A stretch of DNA of 64,000 nucleotides, taken from positions 1,978,470 to 2,042,469 of the forward strand of contig OX639973.1 of NCBI GenBank assembly GCA_951828385.1, in the 5' to 3' direction. Every line of letters begins with the position of its first letter. Within the stretch, counting starts at the first letter, position 1. Of this stretch, positions 17,126 through 25,596 are shown piece by piece. Both the position numbers and the translations under genes were made by a program. The notes under the pieces are model-generated. The model searched no databases. It was not told the DNA's origin and worked only from the letters and a program-made list of their open reading frames with translations. The DNA comes from an uncultured Poribacteria bacterium (lineage in GTDB: Bacteria > Poribacteria > WGA-4E > WGA-3G).

Positions 17126-17298
17126 AGTGGATGCTCCCATTTCAAGCAATAAACATTTGTCATAAATTTTAGCAATTTATATGCCAATATCTAAACCCCA
17201 TTTCTGCCTCCAAAATAGATAATCTGCACAAAAATGGGCAATCCGATCTTCACACTGCACGATATAGTGCATCCCCACACCACAAATGCATAATATGT

Positions 17299-17327
17299 TT
17301 GACAAAGTCCAACCAATGTGCTAAATT
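17299..17327 (+). promoter_or_regulatory. Probable sigma-70 promoter for PhyH gene
   Basis: TTGACA (17299-17304), 17-bp spacer, TAAATT (17322-17327). It gives a leader of about 65 nt before the PhyH start at 17398. The -35 is consensus; the -10 is 4 of 6. Confidence 0.55.
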
Positions 17328-17397
17328 GACTATCAACGACTATTGAGACTATTTCACAGTCAAATTTGAAACCTGTAGATAATAGGAGAACAAACGC

Positions 17398-18183
17398 ATG
17401 AGCGATCTACAGTTGCAACAGTACCTTTTTGATGTACAAGGCTACCTCGTCATCGAAAATGTCTTGAATCCAGACGAACTCGCAGCACTGAATCAACGAA
17501 TTGACGCGCAACAACTGCCCACACCCGGAAAAGTCCAAAGATTTGGGAGCGCACCAGATGGCTCCGGCTTTCTGCAGTGGGGGAAACCGTTTTGTAATCT
17601 GCTTGACCATCCTAAGATTATGCCGATACTTCAACTCCGGTTAGGGGATTGCTTTCGTCTCGACCGGATTTACGGGATGTATATGGAGGAAGGCATGCCG
17701 AGAGGCGGGCTCCACGCTGACTACGGCGCGACATCACCAACGGCAAAAGCACAACCGGGGGAATATTATTCGTTCCGAGACAACGAAATCCACAACGGGT
17801 TCGTCGTTGTGACATGGAATCTCGCGGATACGGGACCCGAACACGGCGGGTTTTGCTGCATTCCGGGCAGCCACAAAAGCAATTATAAACTGCCACAACA
17901 GATAGCTGCTGCACCCGAAAATGCGCACTGTGTCGTCATTCCGAACGCACCCGCAGGGTCAGCAATTCTATTTACTGAGGCATTAACCCACGGCACCGCG
18001 GCGTGGAACGGAAAACACCAACGCCGGTCCTTACTCTATAAATATTGTGTCTCACACATCGCTTGGACTTCACGGCGTGTCGCACCACCGGAGGATATAG
18101 CATTAACGGAGCGTCAAAAAATCCTCTTCCGGGACCCCGCCGACCCATATCGCCATTTCCCATCACTCTTTGACGCAGCATAG
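17398..18183 (+). CDS. Phytanoyl-CoA dioxygenase (PhyH) family protein
   Basis: A 261-residue Fe(II)/2-oxoglutarate oxygenase. Metal ligands are H106-x-D108 in GLHADYG and H198 in ALTHGT, with R209/R210 for 2-oxoglutarate. The CIPGSHKSNY segment (154-163) is typical of the family. It differs strongly from the PhyH protein at 3932-4711, so the two have different substrates or are old paralogues. It precedes a HAD phosphatase and a 2-oxo-acid decarboxylase on the same strand, and the three may be one transcript. AGGAG lies upstream of the ATG. Confidence 0.9.
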   Translation: MSDLQLQQYLFDVQGYLVIENVLNPDELAALNQRIDAQQLPTPGKVQRFGSAPDGSGFLQWGKPFCNLLDHPKIMPILQLRLGDCFRLDRIYGMYMEEGMPRGGLHADYGATSPTAKAQPGEYYSFRDNEIHNGFVVVTWNLADTGPEHGGFCCIPGSHKSNYKLPQQIAAAPENAHCVVIPNAPAGSAILFTEALTHGTAAWNGKHQRRSLLYKYCVSHIAWTSRRVAPPEDIALTERQKILFRDPADPYRHFPSLFDAA

Positions 18184-18220
18184 TAGAAACAGCGGAGGTC
18201 GGGATACCCGAACTTGAGTT

Positions 18221-18919
18221 TTGAGACAATTGAAACCGCCTATTCAAGCCATCATCTTTGACTTTGACTATACGCTCGCAGACTCTTCAGAGGGGGTCAT
18301 TGAATGTATCAACTTCGCGCTTGACAGACTCGGTCTCCCACTCGCTGCGGATGCCGAGATTCGGAAGACAATCGGTCTATCACTACCCGATGCACTGCTG
18401 ATGTTAGTCGGAAAGGAGTATGCTCGGTATACCGACGAATTTACACGACTGTTCGTTGAACGCGCGGATGAAGTAATGACTGACATGACAGAACTCTTTG
18501 ACAGTGTGCCAGAGACAGTCACAGCGTTGCAGAAATTGGAAATCCGACTCGGTATTGTTACACTGAAGTATCGTTACCGCATCGAATCGGTTCTCAGACG
18601 GGAGCAGCTGACGGACGCGTTTGAAGTCATCATCGGTTTTGAAGATGTGTCTGAGCAGAAACCGAACCCAACGGGTTTGCTGGCGGCAATGGAGAGGTTG
18701 AATTGTGTCCGCCAAAATTGCTGCTATGTTGGAGATAGTATAACCGATGCCAAAACCGCACAGCGGGCTAATATCGACTTTATCGCTGTGCTGTCGGGTG
18801 TTACGCCAAGAGCCGCTTTTGATGATTACGATGTTTATGCGATTCTTGAAAATGTGTCTGGAGTATTGGATTTAGAGTTTTTGACAAATTCCGAAGCAAG
18901 GAGTTCCAATGCCAAATAG
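18221..18919 (+). CDS. HAD-family hydrolase (phosphoglycolate phosphatase-like)
   Basis: A 232-residue HAD phosphatase. Motif I is DFDYTLADS with nucleophile D14 and acid D16; motif II threonine is in GIVTLKY; motif III lysine in EQKPNP; motif IV acidic pair in GDSITD. A helical cap (about residues 25-90) is the C1 type seen in phosphoglycolate phosphatase and beta-phosphoglucomutase-like enzymes. The substrate is not defined. The start is uncertain: the longest frame uses TTG at 18221. Its end overlaps the decarboxylase start by 11 nt, implying coupling. Confidence 0.85.
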   Translation: MRQLKPPIQAIIFDFDYTLADSSEGVIECINFALDRLGLPLAADAEIRKTIGLSLPDALLMLVGKEYARYTDEFTRLFVERADEVMTDMTELFDSVPETVTALQKLEIRLGIVTLKYRYRIESVLRREQLTDAFEVIIGFEDVSEQKPNPTGLLAAMERLNCVRQNCCYVGDSITDAKTAQRANIDFIAVLSGVTPRAAFDDYDVYAILENVSGVLDLEFLTNSEARSSNAK

Positions 18920-20549
18920 ACAACCTACTATTGGGGAGTACCTTCTAAAAAAATTAGAAAGTTACGGTATTAACCACATCTTCGGCATCCCTGGCGATTA
19001 TGTAGTCCAGTTCTTTGATCTCATTGAGCAGAGTCCGATTCAACACATCGGCACAACGCGAGAAGAGACAGCAGGGTTCGCTGCAGATGCATACGCGCGC
19101 ACAAATGGCATGGGAGCCGCATGTGTGACCTATGGTGTCGGTGGTTTATCTATGATTAACGCTGTCACTGCTGCCTACGCTGAAAAATCGCCACTCGTTG
19201 TCATTAGCGGCAGTCCTGGCATGAAGGAGCGTACTGAGGGTGCACTTTTGCACCATAAAGGTAAAAATTTTTACACACAGCAGCGTATCTATGACGAGAT
19301 AACGGTCGCATCAGCACTACTTGACGAACCTTTTACCGCCTTTAATGAGATAGACAGAGTGTTGGATGCAGTTTATGGGCATAAGCGTCCGGGCTACATT
19401 GAACTCCCACGCGATATGTTAAATATACAAGGTGCCGTCCACCAACGCCCCTCAACAGGTGAACACCGCAGTGACCCCGAAACGTTGGATGCCGCTTTAG
19501 CGAATGCCATTGCGTTCATCAATCAATCCGAAAATCCTGTCATTTTAGCCGGGGCTGAACTGCATAGATTCGGATTTCGAGACAAATTACTTCGGCTTGC
19601 AGAAGAAAAACAGATCCCAGTAGTGACAACGCTGTTGGGCAAATCAGTGATGCCGGAAGCGCATCCGCTCTACTTGGGTATCTATGGGGGCGCAATGGGC
19701 AGAGCAGAAATCACAATGCTTGTTGAAACTTCCGATTGTATTATTATGCTCGGTGCCTTCATGACCGATGTCAACCTGGGGATTTACACGGCAAACCTCG
19801 CGCGAAGCCGTAGTGTCTATGCCATCTCGGATAAAATCGCAGTCGGTTATTCCACTTATGAAGATGTTACTTTCGAGGATTTTATGGACGGTTTATGTTC
19901 TCCGCAACTTGACAAACGCCCTGAAACCGACTTGGAATGGGTCCTGGAAGTGGCAGATCCTTTTGTGATGGTCCCTGGCCAAGTGTTAACTGTGCAGCGC
20001 TTGTTCCAACAACTCAATCAATTTCTGCGCAATGACCTGATGGTTATCCCGGATGTCGGTGACTGCCTTTGGGGGGCCGCGGATTTACGTCTGCCGGAAC
20101 ACACGGAATTTATTTCTCAAGCATACTATACCTCAATGGGATTTGCAATTCCCGCTGCTATTGGCGCACAACTCGGCAAACCCGATGCCCGACCAATTGC
20201 GATCGTCGGAGATGGCGCATTCCAAATGACCGGCACCGAGTTGTCAACAACCATCCGCTACGGACTCAATCCGATCATTTTGATTCTAAACAACAAGGGG
20301 TATGGCACCATTCGCCCCCTCGTTGAAGGTCCCTTTAACAATATAGAGAATTGGAACTATACGCTTGTGCCTGAACTCTTCGGCGCAGGAAGGGCATTTT
20401 CTGTCCAGACCGAGGGCGAATTTGACGCTGCCATGAAGACCGCGCTTACCGAGACGCAACATTTTGTCATCATTGAGGCAGAAATTGACAAATTAGACAT
20501 GTCACCTGCCCTTACCCGACTCGCAGAACGAGTGTCTGAGAAAGTTTAA
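18909..20549 (+). CDS. ThDP-dependent 2-oxo-acid decarboxylase
   Basis: A 546-residue thiamine-diphosphate enzyme of the pyruvate/indolepyruvate decarboxylase group. The activating glutamate is E52 in REETAGFAADAYAR. The paired histidines of decarboxylases are present in LLHHKGKNFYTQQR, which argues against acetolactate synthase. The cofactor-binding motif GDG...NN is in VGDGAFQMTG...LILNNKGYG. It should decarboxylate an aromatic or branched 2-oxo acid to an aldehyde; which one is not readable. Domain order (Pyr, central, PP) and length are normal. It is coupled by overlap to the HAD phosphatase gene. Confidence 0.92.
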   Translation: MPNRQPTIGEYLLKKLESYGINHIFGIPGDYVVQFFDLIEQSPIQHIGTTREETAGFAADAYARTNGMGAACVTYGVGGLSMINAVTAAYAEKSPLVVISGSPGMKERTEGALLHHKGKNFYTQQRIYDEITVASALLDEPFTAFNEIDRVLDAVYGHKRPGYIELPRDMLNIQGAVHQRPSTGEHRSDPETLDAALANAIAFINQSENPVILAGAELHRFGFRDKLLRLAEEKQIPVVTTLLGKSVMPEAHPLYLGIYGGAMGRAEITMLVETSDCIIMLGAFMTDVNLGIYTANLARSRSVYAISDKIAVGYSTYEDVTFEDFMDGLCSPQLDKRPETDLEWVLEVADPFVMVPGQVLTVQRLFQQLNQFLRNDLMVIPDVGDCLWGAADLRLPEHTEFISQAYYTSMGFAIPAAIGAQLGKPDARPIAIVGDGAFQMTGTELSTTIRYGLNPIILILNNKGYGTIRPLVEGPFNNIENWNYTLVPELFGAGRAFSVQTEGEFDAAMKTALTETQHFVIIEAEIDKLDMSPALTRLAERVSEKV

Positions 20550-20552
20550 GTT

Positions 20553-20650
20553 AGGACTTACCCAGCGCATTCATAAGTCCCCCTGATAAGGCGGATTTAG
20601 GCGGTTTAAAAGCAAAAACCTACCGCCACGTGCTGAATTTGCGTAAGTCC
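20553..20650. repeat. GGACTTAC inverted-repeat element, copy 1
   Basis: Starts AGGACTTACCC and ends TTTGCGTAAGTCC, 98 bp, three bases after the decarboxylase stop. A second copy with compensating change (GGGCTTAC / GTAAGCCC) lies at 27204-27280, also right after a stop codon. The interiors differ. Confidence 0.7.
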
Positions 20651-20753
20651 GTCCTATAAGTCTAAAGGTAAATGTCCGCTTGTGTCTATCTTTTTATCCC
20701 TACACAGCGTACTGAAACTGCACCTAACACAGAGCAAAGGAGCTGGATCAATC

Positions 20754-21554
20754 ATGAAAACGATGCTTTTATCAACTATCCTCGCGGTTCTGCTCGTTCT
20801 TTCAGCGAATGCAGACTTCCTGCCAGAGGACAACAGCGACGCGTTTGGGTTGGAATATGGAGAATCCATCGCTGGTTTTATTCCGAATGCCCCCAAAATT
20901 GACGGAAAACTTGACGACTGGAAATATGCTATCTGGGTCGCGTTTGACTCAGAGGATGAACTTCTTCGCGGAAATGGTGTGTGGGAAGGGAAAGATGACT
21001 TGACGATGACTTGGTCAACCATGTATGACGCGAAAACTTTTTATTTTGCAGCAGCGGTACGCGACGATATTTTCGCCCCAGCAGCCAACGCCGGACAACC
21101 CTGGGTCGGCGATACCATTTTCTTGTACATTGATTGGGAGCAAGTAGGAGTCGGAACACCGGCGTGCAAGCCCAATTTCGCTTTTATCAACAAAAAAGCC
21201 CTCGTCACTGATTTCAGCGCAGTCAAAAATCCGGATCTCCCCAAGTCCGATATAGCAATCATGCCGACACCTGAATTGGGCAAAGGTGGTATGATTTATG
21301 AGGTGGCGATGCCGTTTACGTCGCTCACGAAGGTGAAAGTCAAGGAGGGAACCGAAGTCGGGTTTACACCCGGATATGAGGAAGGCACGGATGATCCGGA
21401 GAAAAAAGGTGGACTTGTGTTTATGGATTGGCACGGCCTGAATCCAGACGAATCGGCGAATCTTGGCACTTTGACCTTTGGCGAACCCCTTGCTGTTGAT
21501 CCGATAGGTAAGTTAACACTAACGTGGGGACAGTTGAAGAAATTTTCTCCATAA
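20754..21554 (+). CDS. Secreted CBM9-like sugar-binding protein with TWG tag
   Basis: From the ATG at 20754 (AAAGGAG upstream) the product is 266 residues; a longer frame from 20682 lacks a ribosome site. It has a signal peptide (KTMLLSTILAVLLVLSANA), then a family-9 carbohydrate-binding-like beta-sandwich: IDGKLDDWKYA (about 45-55), TMYDAKTFYFAAAVRDD, and VGDTIFLYIDW. It likely binds glycan at the cell surface or outside. The C-terminus VDPIGKLTLTWGQLKKFSP matches the ends of the secreted proteins at 23357 and 36303, which suggests a shared sorting or anchoring tag. Confidence 0.82.
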   Translation: MKTMLLSTILAVLLVLSANADFLPEDNSDAFGLEYGESIAGFIPNAPKIDGKLDDWKYAIWVAFDSEDELLRGNGVWEGKDDLTMTWSTMYDAKTFYFAAAVRDDIFAPAANAGQPWVGDTIFLYIDWEQVGVGTPACKPNFAFINKKALVTDFSAVKNPDLPKSDIAIMPTPELGKGGMIYEVAMPFTSLTKVKVKEGTEVGFTPGYEEGTDDPEKKGGLVFMDWHGLNPDESANLGTLTFGEPLAVDPIGKLTLTWGQLKKFSP

Positions 21555-21606
21555 ATTCAGTAGGGGCGTTCCAGTAACAGAGCATAAGTGTCAATTTAGG
21601 GTTCCC

Positions 21607-21851
21607 GTAGGTTGGGTAGACCGGTGTTGAGAAGGCAGACATCGGTGTTCCAAACACACCCAAATCCAATATGCCGCCCTATACACTCAAGAAACATAGT
21701 GAAACCCAACTTCATCCGCTCAGAGTTGTCGGAACTTCACAACAAAAGCGTTGGGTTTCACTCGGTATCTCGTTGATGTGGCGTGTATAGAGAAAATTTC
21801 GTTTTTTATGGCTTTTTACGGTTTCGATGGCGTCCGTTCTACCCAACCTAC
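21607..21851. mobile_element. 245-bp nested inverted-repeat element
   Basis: The gap 21555-21905 holds no gene but a symmetric element. The outer ends GTAGGTTGGGTAGA (21607-21620) and TCTACCCAACCTAC (21838-21851) are perfect 14-bp inverted repeats. A middle pair is CTATACAC (21679-21686) / GTGTATAG (21783-21790). An inner pair is AGTGAAACCCAAC (21698-21710) / GTTGGGTTTCACT (21750-21762), perfect over 13 bp. No open frame of note is inside. It looks like a palindrome within a palindrome within a palindrome. Confidence 0.75.
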
Positions 21852-21905
21852 AATACTACAAGGCTATAACTGTGAGAAACTCACAATTACATAAGGAGGG
21901 GACCA

Positions 21906-22115
21906 ATGGGGGGACCAGGCTTTTCAGAAGTCATATTACTGGCATTGTTAGTCTATCCATTAGGGGCTATGTTGGGGGCAGTCATGATTGGTGTCGGTAT
22001 TGCCCTGGGTTTCAGATGGGGTGGTAGATGGCTGTTGAAAATCATTTACAGCGATCCTGAATTTAAAAAATGGTTGAAACAAGTTCTCAATGCCTCTGAA
22101 AAATCGGATCCATAG
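21906..22115 (+). CDS. Small membrane protein, paralogue 1
   Basis: A 69-residue protein with a strong AAGGAGGGG site 5 nt before the ATG. One long hydrophobic stretch (about residues 8-36, ILLALLVYPLGAMLGAVMIG) is followed by a basic, amphipathic end (GFRWGGRWLLKII...DPEFKKWLKQVLN). The next gene encodes a clear homologue. Function unknown; the hydrophobic-plus-amphipathic design is seen in toxins, holin-like and regulatory peptides. Confidence 0.65.
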   Translation: MGGPGFSEVILLALLVYPLGAMLGAVMIGVGIALGFRWGGRWLLKIIYSDPEFKKWLKQVLNASEKSDP

Positions 22116-22142
22116 CAGCATATCTAAGTAAGGAGTTTACCA

Positions 22143-22334
22143 ATGACTTCAACTTTCGGAGGACTAATAATCCTATTTCTTCTGTATGCATCAGGGGCTA
22201 TCTTTGTAACAGTCATGTTGGCTGTTGGCATCGCATGGGGCATTCGATGGGGTATCACATGGTCGCTCAAGGAAATTTCCAGAGACCCTGAACTTGAAGA
22301 CTGGATAAAACAGGTCTTCAACACTGAGAAATAA
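22143..22334 (+). CDS. Small membrane protein, paralogue 2
   Basis: A 63-residue homologue of the preceding gene, 27 bp downstream. It shares G(A)(I/M)--(T/A)VM(L/I)-VGIA-G(I/F)RWG and the ending (S/R)DPE(L/F)--W(I/L)KQV(F/L)N. AAGGAG sits 7 nt before the ATG. The pair arose by tandem duplication and may form a hetero-oligomer in the membrane. Confidence 0.65.
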   Translation: MTSTFGGLIILFLLYASGAIFVTVMLAVGIAWGIRWGITWSLKEISRDPELEDWIKQVFNTEK

Positions 22335-22383
22335 TATAATACCCAACGTCTCTACTGACACTCTAAACCGATCAAATTAAACT

Positions 22384-23289
22384 ATGTCTAAAAAGAATCA
22401 AGAGATAGAAGGCATTTTGCCGCTTTTCACGGAATTGCTGGAAAAAGCCGATAGTTTGCTAAACCGGCTGGACCCACACACAGCGAACACACCAAGCGAA
22501 TATCTCGACAATTACATCGCTTTTCAGTGGCGAGCGCAGAACGGTACCGGATATCTCATGCCTGTTAAACACCCGCATCTTGTTGATAGCACGGATCTCA
22601 TCGGCATAAACTCGCAATGTACAGCGTTAGACAGGAACACGCGGCAGTTTCTACAAGGGTTGCCCGCGAACCACGTTTTACTATGGGGAGACCGCGGCAC
22701 CGGGAAATCCTCGCTCGTTAAAGCAATGCTGGAACGCTATGCGCCCAAAGGACTCCGATTGATAGGTATCGGTAAAGGGGGACTTGTCCATCTACAGGAA
22801 GTTGCCGAGATGTTGTGGGAACGTCCAGAACATTATATCTTGTTCTGTGATGATCTCGCATTCAACGAAGACGAACCCGAATACCGTGAACTGAAAGCGA
22901 TGCTGGAAGGCGGAATTTCTGCATGTCCAGACAATGTACTCATCTATGCCACTTCAAACCGTCGGCATTTGATGCCTCGGCAAGTCGGTGAAAACCAATA
23001 CCCTCAGAACGATGAAGATGAATTGTATCCGCGCGAAGCAACGGAGGAGAAAGTGTCGCTGAGCGACCGTTTCGGTTTACGGCTCGCTTTCTATCGGATT
23101 TCGCAAGATACTTATCTACAGATTGTGTCCCACTACGCACAAAAACGGGGACTCTCTGTGCCGACAGAGTCACTACACCGAGCAGCGTTAGAATGGGCAG
23201 CATCCTCAAGCGGACGGTCTGGACGTGTCGCCTATCAGTTCGTCGCAGACCTCGCCGGACAATTAGCACTCGAATCAGATACAAAGTAG
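22384..23289 (+). CDS. DUF815-family P-loop ATPase
   Basis: A 301-residue single-domain AAA-like ATPase of the DUF815 type. Walker A is GDRGTGKSS (102-110), Walker B is ILFCDDLAF (152-160), and a sensor-like NVLIYATSNRRHLMP follows. The C-terminal lid includes SLSDRFGLRLAFYRISQDTYL. Family members are widespread but lack a settled function. It begins 50 bp after the two small membrane genes and could be transcribed with them; I see no good Shine-Dalgarno. Confidence 0.88.
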   Translation: MSKKNQEIEGILPLFTELLEKADSLLNRLDPHTANTPSEYLDNYIAFQWRAQNGTGYLMPVKHPHLVDSTDLIGINSQCTALDRNTRQFLQGLPANHVLLWGDRGTGKSSLVKAMLERYAPKGLRLIGIGKGGLVHLQEVAEMLWERPEHYILFCDDLAFNEDEPEYRELKAMLEGGISACPDNVLIYATSNRRHLMPRQVGENQYPQNDEDELYPREATEEKVSLSDRFGLRLAFYRISQDTYLQIVSHYAQKRGLSVPTESLHRAALEWAASSSGRSGRVAYQFVADLAGQLALESDTK

Positions 23290-23291
23290 TA

Positions 23292-23308
23292 GGCACGCTC
23301 CGCGTGCC
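23292..23308. repeat. Short palindrome GGCACGC-TCC-GCGTGCC
   Basis: A perfect 7-bp stem with a 3-nt loop directly after the ATPase stop. No T-run follows, so it is more likely a dispersed palindrome than a terminator. Confidence 0.6.
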
Positions 23309-23356
23309 GTAACAAACAATCCGTACGGTTTTAACCGTGCATCTATGGAGGTTCTT

Positions 23357-23921
23357 ATGAAAACTCGATCAATGCTCTACTTAGCACTCGCGATCTTTCT
23401 AAGCGGTGTGCTTCTGATACAAACAACAAATGCTGTACCGAAAAAAGGCACATTACGGGTCAGCGGTGATAATACTTGGACTGCCTTTATCGACGGTGAA
23501 GAGGTTGCACAAAGTGGAAACTGGCAAGCACCGACCGTCAGTGAGTTTACATTGAAGAACGGCTTCGCACAGATTGCTGTCTATGTCCACGACGCGGAAC
23601 CCGGTGCCGCCGGCAGAGGCGGGTTCCTCGCCGATATTATCCTTGATGCTAAGCCCGATTACATCGGCACAGGCGAAGACGGCTGGCGATGCGATACCGG
23701 TAAACCTATCGCCGATCGGAATGACGGTTGGGAAAAAGTCGATTTCGACGACAGCAAATGGGAAGACGAACTCGAAATCTACGAAAAATTCGGGGCAGGT
23801 ATCTGGGGGTGTTGAAGACGATATCTACTTCCGAAAGACTGTCGGAGATCTACCAACCACGCCTGTTGAACCCGGTGGGAAAGTCACCACCACATGGGGT
23901 GCCTTAAAGGCAGCACAATAA
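23357..23921 (+). pseudogene. Frameshifted secreted jelly-roll-like protein with TWG tag
   Basis: The start is the ATG at 23357 (GGAGG at 23347-23351). The frame has a signal peptide (MKTRSMLYLALAIFLSGVLL) and a beta-rich domain (TLRVSGDNTWTAFIDGEEV, then AQIAVYVHDAEPG), and stops at 23815. The +1 frame continues the sense at once: VEDDIYFRKTVG...VEPGGKVTTTWGALKAAQ, ending 23921. Removing one G from the G5 run at 23805-23809 joins them as IWG-VEDDIY. The restored protein of about 188 residues would be an exported sugar-binding-like protein with the same C-terminal tag as the genes at 20754 and 36303. Sequencing error, mutation, or frameshifting are all possible. Confidence 0.75.
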
Positions 23922-23932
23922 GCCCAATTCTG

Positions 23933-23960
23933 TAGGGAACAGTCTTTGTACCGTTCCCTA
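23933..23960. repeat. Inverted repeat between convergent genes
   Basis: TAGGGAAC (23933-23940) pairs with GTTCCCTA (23953-23960) across a 12-nt loop. It overlaps the last bases of the aminotransferase gene and may end transcription from both sides, though T-runs are absent. Confidence 0.5.
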
Positions 23961-25262
23961 TACTTGCTCAATAACCCTCGCAATCTCCGCAAAGACCATC
24001 TCAATATCCGATGCATCAAGACACGAATAGGCAATCCGCAACTCTGTCTCACCAAGTGCTATTGTCCCGATGCCGTGCGCCTCAAGAAGCCGTTGTCGAA
24101 CGGTTTCAGCGTTCCCAGATTTAAGGTTCAGACACGTGAAATAACCTGCATGACTCGGATATACTTCCCATAATTCCGCATACCGCACATCAGACGCGAC
24201 CGCCTTCACTTTCAACGCACGTGCCTTGAGCGTTTCATAGTTGTGTCGTTTCTGTTCAGCATACCCCGGTGCCTTCATCGCTTCAAGAATAAGCGTTTGG
24301 GAGACCTGTGATGCGCCGGAGGTATCCGCCCGGACCAAACCACTTAACTTCTGTTCGAGCGGTTGCCTTGCCACCTCGCTGAGTCCGAAACTCATAAACG
24401 CCACACGTAACCCCCATGCGTATTCCTCTTTTGTAGCACCATCTATCTTCACTGGCACCACATTCGGGTGACACCCAACCAACAACCCGAAAAGCGACTC
24501 TTGCATGACGCTCGCATCGTACCACAAACCGGCGTAGGCATCATCAATCATCACCAAGATATGGCATCCCGCCTCTGCCCGGGCAACAATCGCGTCCACA
24601 ATCTGCTGTGCTTCTACGCGGGTAATCGCATAACCGGTCGGATTGTGAGGGAAATTCAGGAGGATTAGCAACTTTTCAGCAGTCGTATTCGCAAGCACCT
24701 CCCGAAATCCGTGTGTGTTAAAGCCGTTTGAAGCGTTGAAGAACGGATAACTCTGGATACGCGCACCGGCTTTCGTTTGGAAGATGAGCCGGTAATTTCC
24801 CCAGATGTTATCTGGAAGCACAAGAGTGTCTCCACTCTCCACGAAGAGTTCCGCGAGCAGACTAAACCCGTGTGTCATGCCGCTCGTCACAATTGGAAGA
24901 CTGAATGTTTTCCCCGCGAGTGTCGGATTCTCTTGTAAAAGATGCGTTTTCCACGCTTCCCGTAACGCTTGTTGACCGAGTACGGGCGCGTAACCGTAGA
25001 TGCTCTCCAGTGTGAGTGCCGGCACCAGTTCTCGCGCAACCGGCAGGTGCATCATGTCGCTCCTATCCTGTGAAAAATCTAAGGCAATCGCGCGCGTCGC
25101 GTTAAACTGGTAGGCTTTTGTGCTCGCCTCCGCTGTTTGGCTCAAGATACCTTTCGGGAGGTAGATGCGGTTCCCTAACTCGGAGAGAAGCGCGAAAACC
25201 GCTGGTGAAGCGGAGCGAATCTGTTCGTTTAAATCGGCTGCTAACGGATTTAAGTCTTGCAT
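23958..25262 (-). CDS. Class I/II PLP-dependent aminotransferase
   Basis: A fold-type I aminotransferase. I start it at the ATG at 25262 (434 residues, MQDLNPLAADL); the longer frame to 25394 adds a Cys-rich stretch with no homology feel. Signatures: substrate/PLP asparagine in NFPHNPTGY, PLP aspartate in MIDDAYAGLWYD, and Schiff-base lysine in KIDGATKEEYAWGLR. The YxCLNLKSG and ELRIAYSCL segments near the C-terminus bind the carboxylate in this family. The amino donor is unknown. The 334 bp upstream to 25596 hold no gene I can recognise. Confidence 0.85.
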   Translation of the reverse strand: MQDLNPLAADLNEQIRSASPAVFALLSELGNRIYLPKGILSQTAEASTKAYQFNATRAIALDFSQDRSDMMHLPVARELVPALTLESIYGYAPVLGQQALREAWKTHLLQENPTLAGKTFSLPIVTSGMTHGFSLLAELFVESGDTLVLPDNIWGNYRLIFQTKAGARIQSYPFFNASNGFNTHGFREVLANTTAEKLLILLNFPHNPTGYAITRVEAQQIVDAIVARAEAGCHILVMIDDAYAGLWYDASVMQESLFGLLVGCHPNVVPVKIDGATKEEYAWGLRVAFMSFGLSEVARQPLEQKLSGLVRADTSGASQVSQTLILEAMKAPGYAEQKRHNYETLKARALKVKAVASDVRYAELWEVYPSHAGYFTCLNLKSGNAETVRQRLLEAHGIGTIALGETELRIAYSCLDASDIEMVFAEIARVIEQV

Positions 25263-25596
25263 AATTTCCAAAGCCGCGGAAAATGTAATTTTTGAAGAAT
25301 TAATGACGTTTAAGTATCTAACAAATTGATAACAGGTGTATGACACACCGCATTTATAGTCGTGCAATGCGTCGCACGTCCAAAACCACAGCATAATTCA
25401 TCTTCATGGTAGTCATGGTAACGCAATCTATCACACGTTCAACATAATTCATGACCAACCTTGCTGTAATTGTGGACTGCTACCAACTTAATGTCAACAA
25501 TTTTCCGCCAAGACTCGTTATGCATTATACACAACGAAGCGGCGCGAATATAGTTCAGACAGGTTCAGCAGCGGAAATAAAAAGGAGTTATTTCTG
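25263..25596. other. Non-coding gap without recognised features
   Basis: Divergent space between the aminotransferase and the VWA lipoprotein genes. It must hold promoters for both. I see no clear -35/-10 pair, repeat element or RNA gene; AAAAAGGAG near 25580 is the ribosome site of the VWA gene. Confidence 0.5.

Noticed and set aside
23574-23921. Independent 115-codon ORF
   Set aside because: Only its last third makes sense, and that continues the upstream frame after a one-base shift.
25263-25394. N-terminal extension of the aminotransferase to 25394
   Set aside because: The added 44 residues are Cys- and Tyr-rich and unlike any aminotransferase start; MQDLNPLAADL at 25262 fits better.
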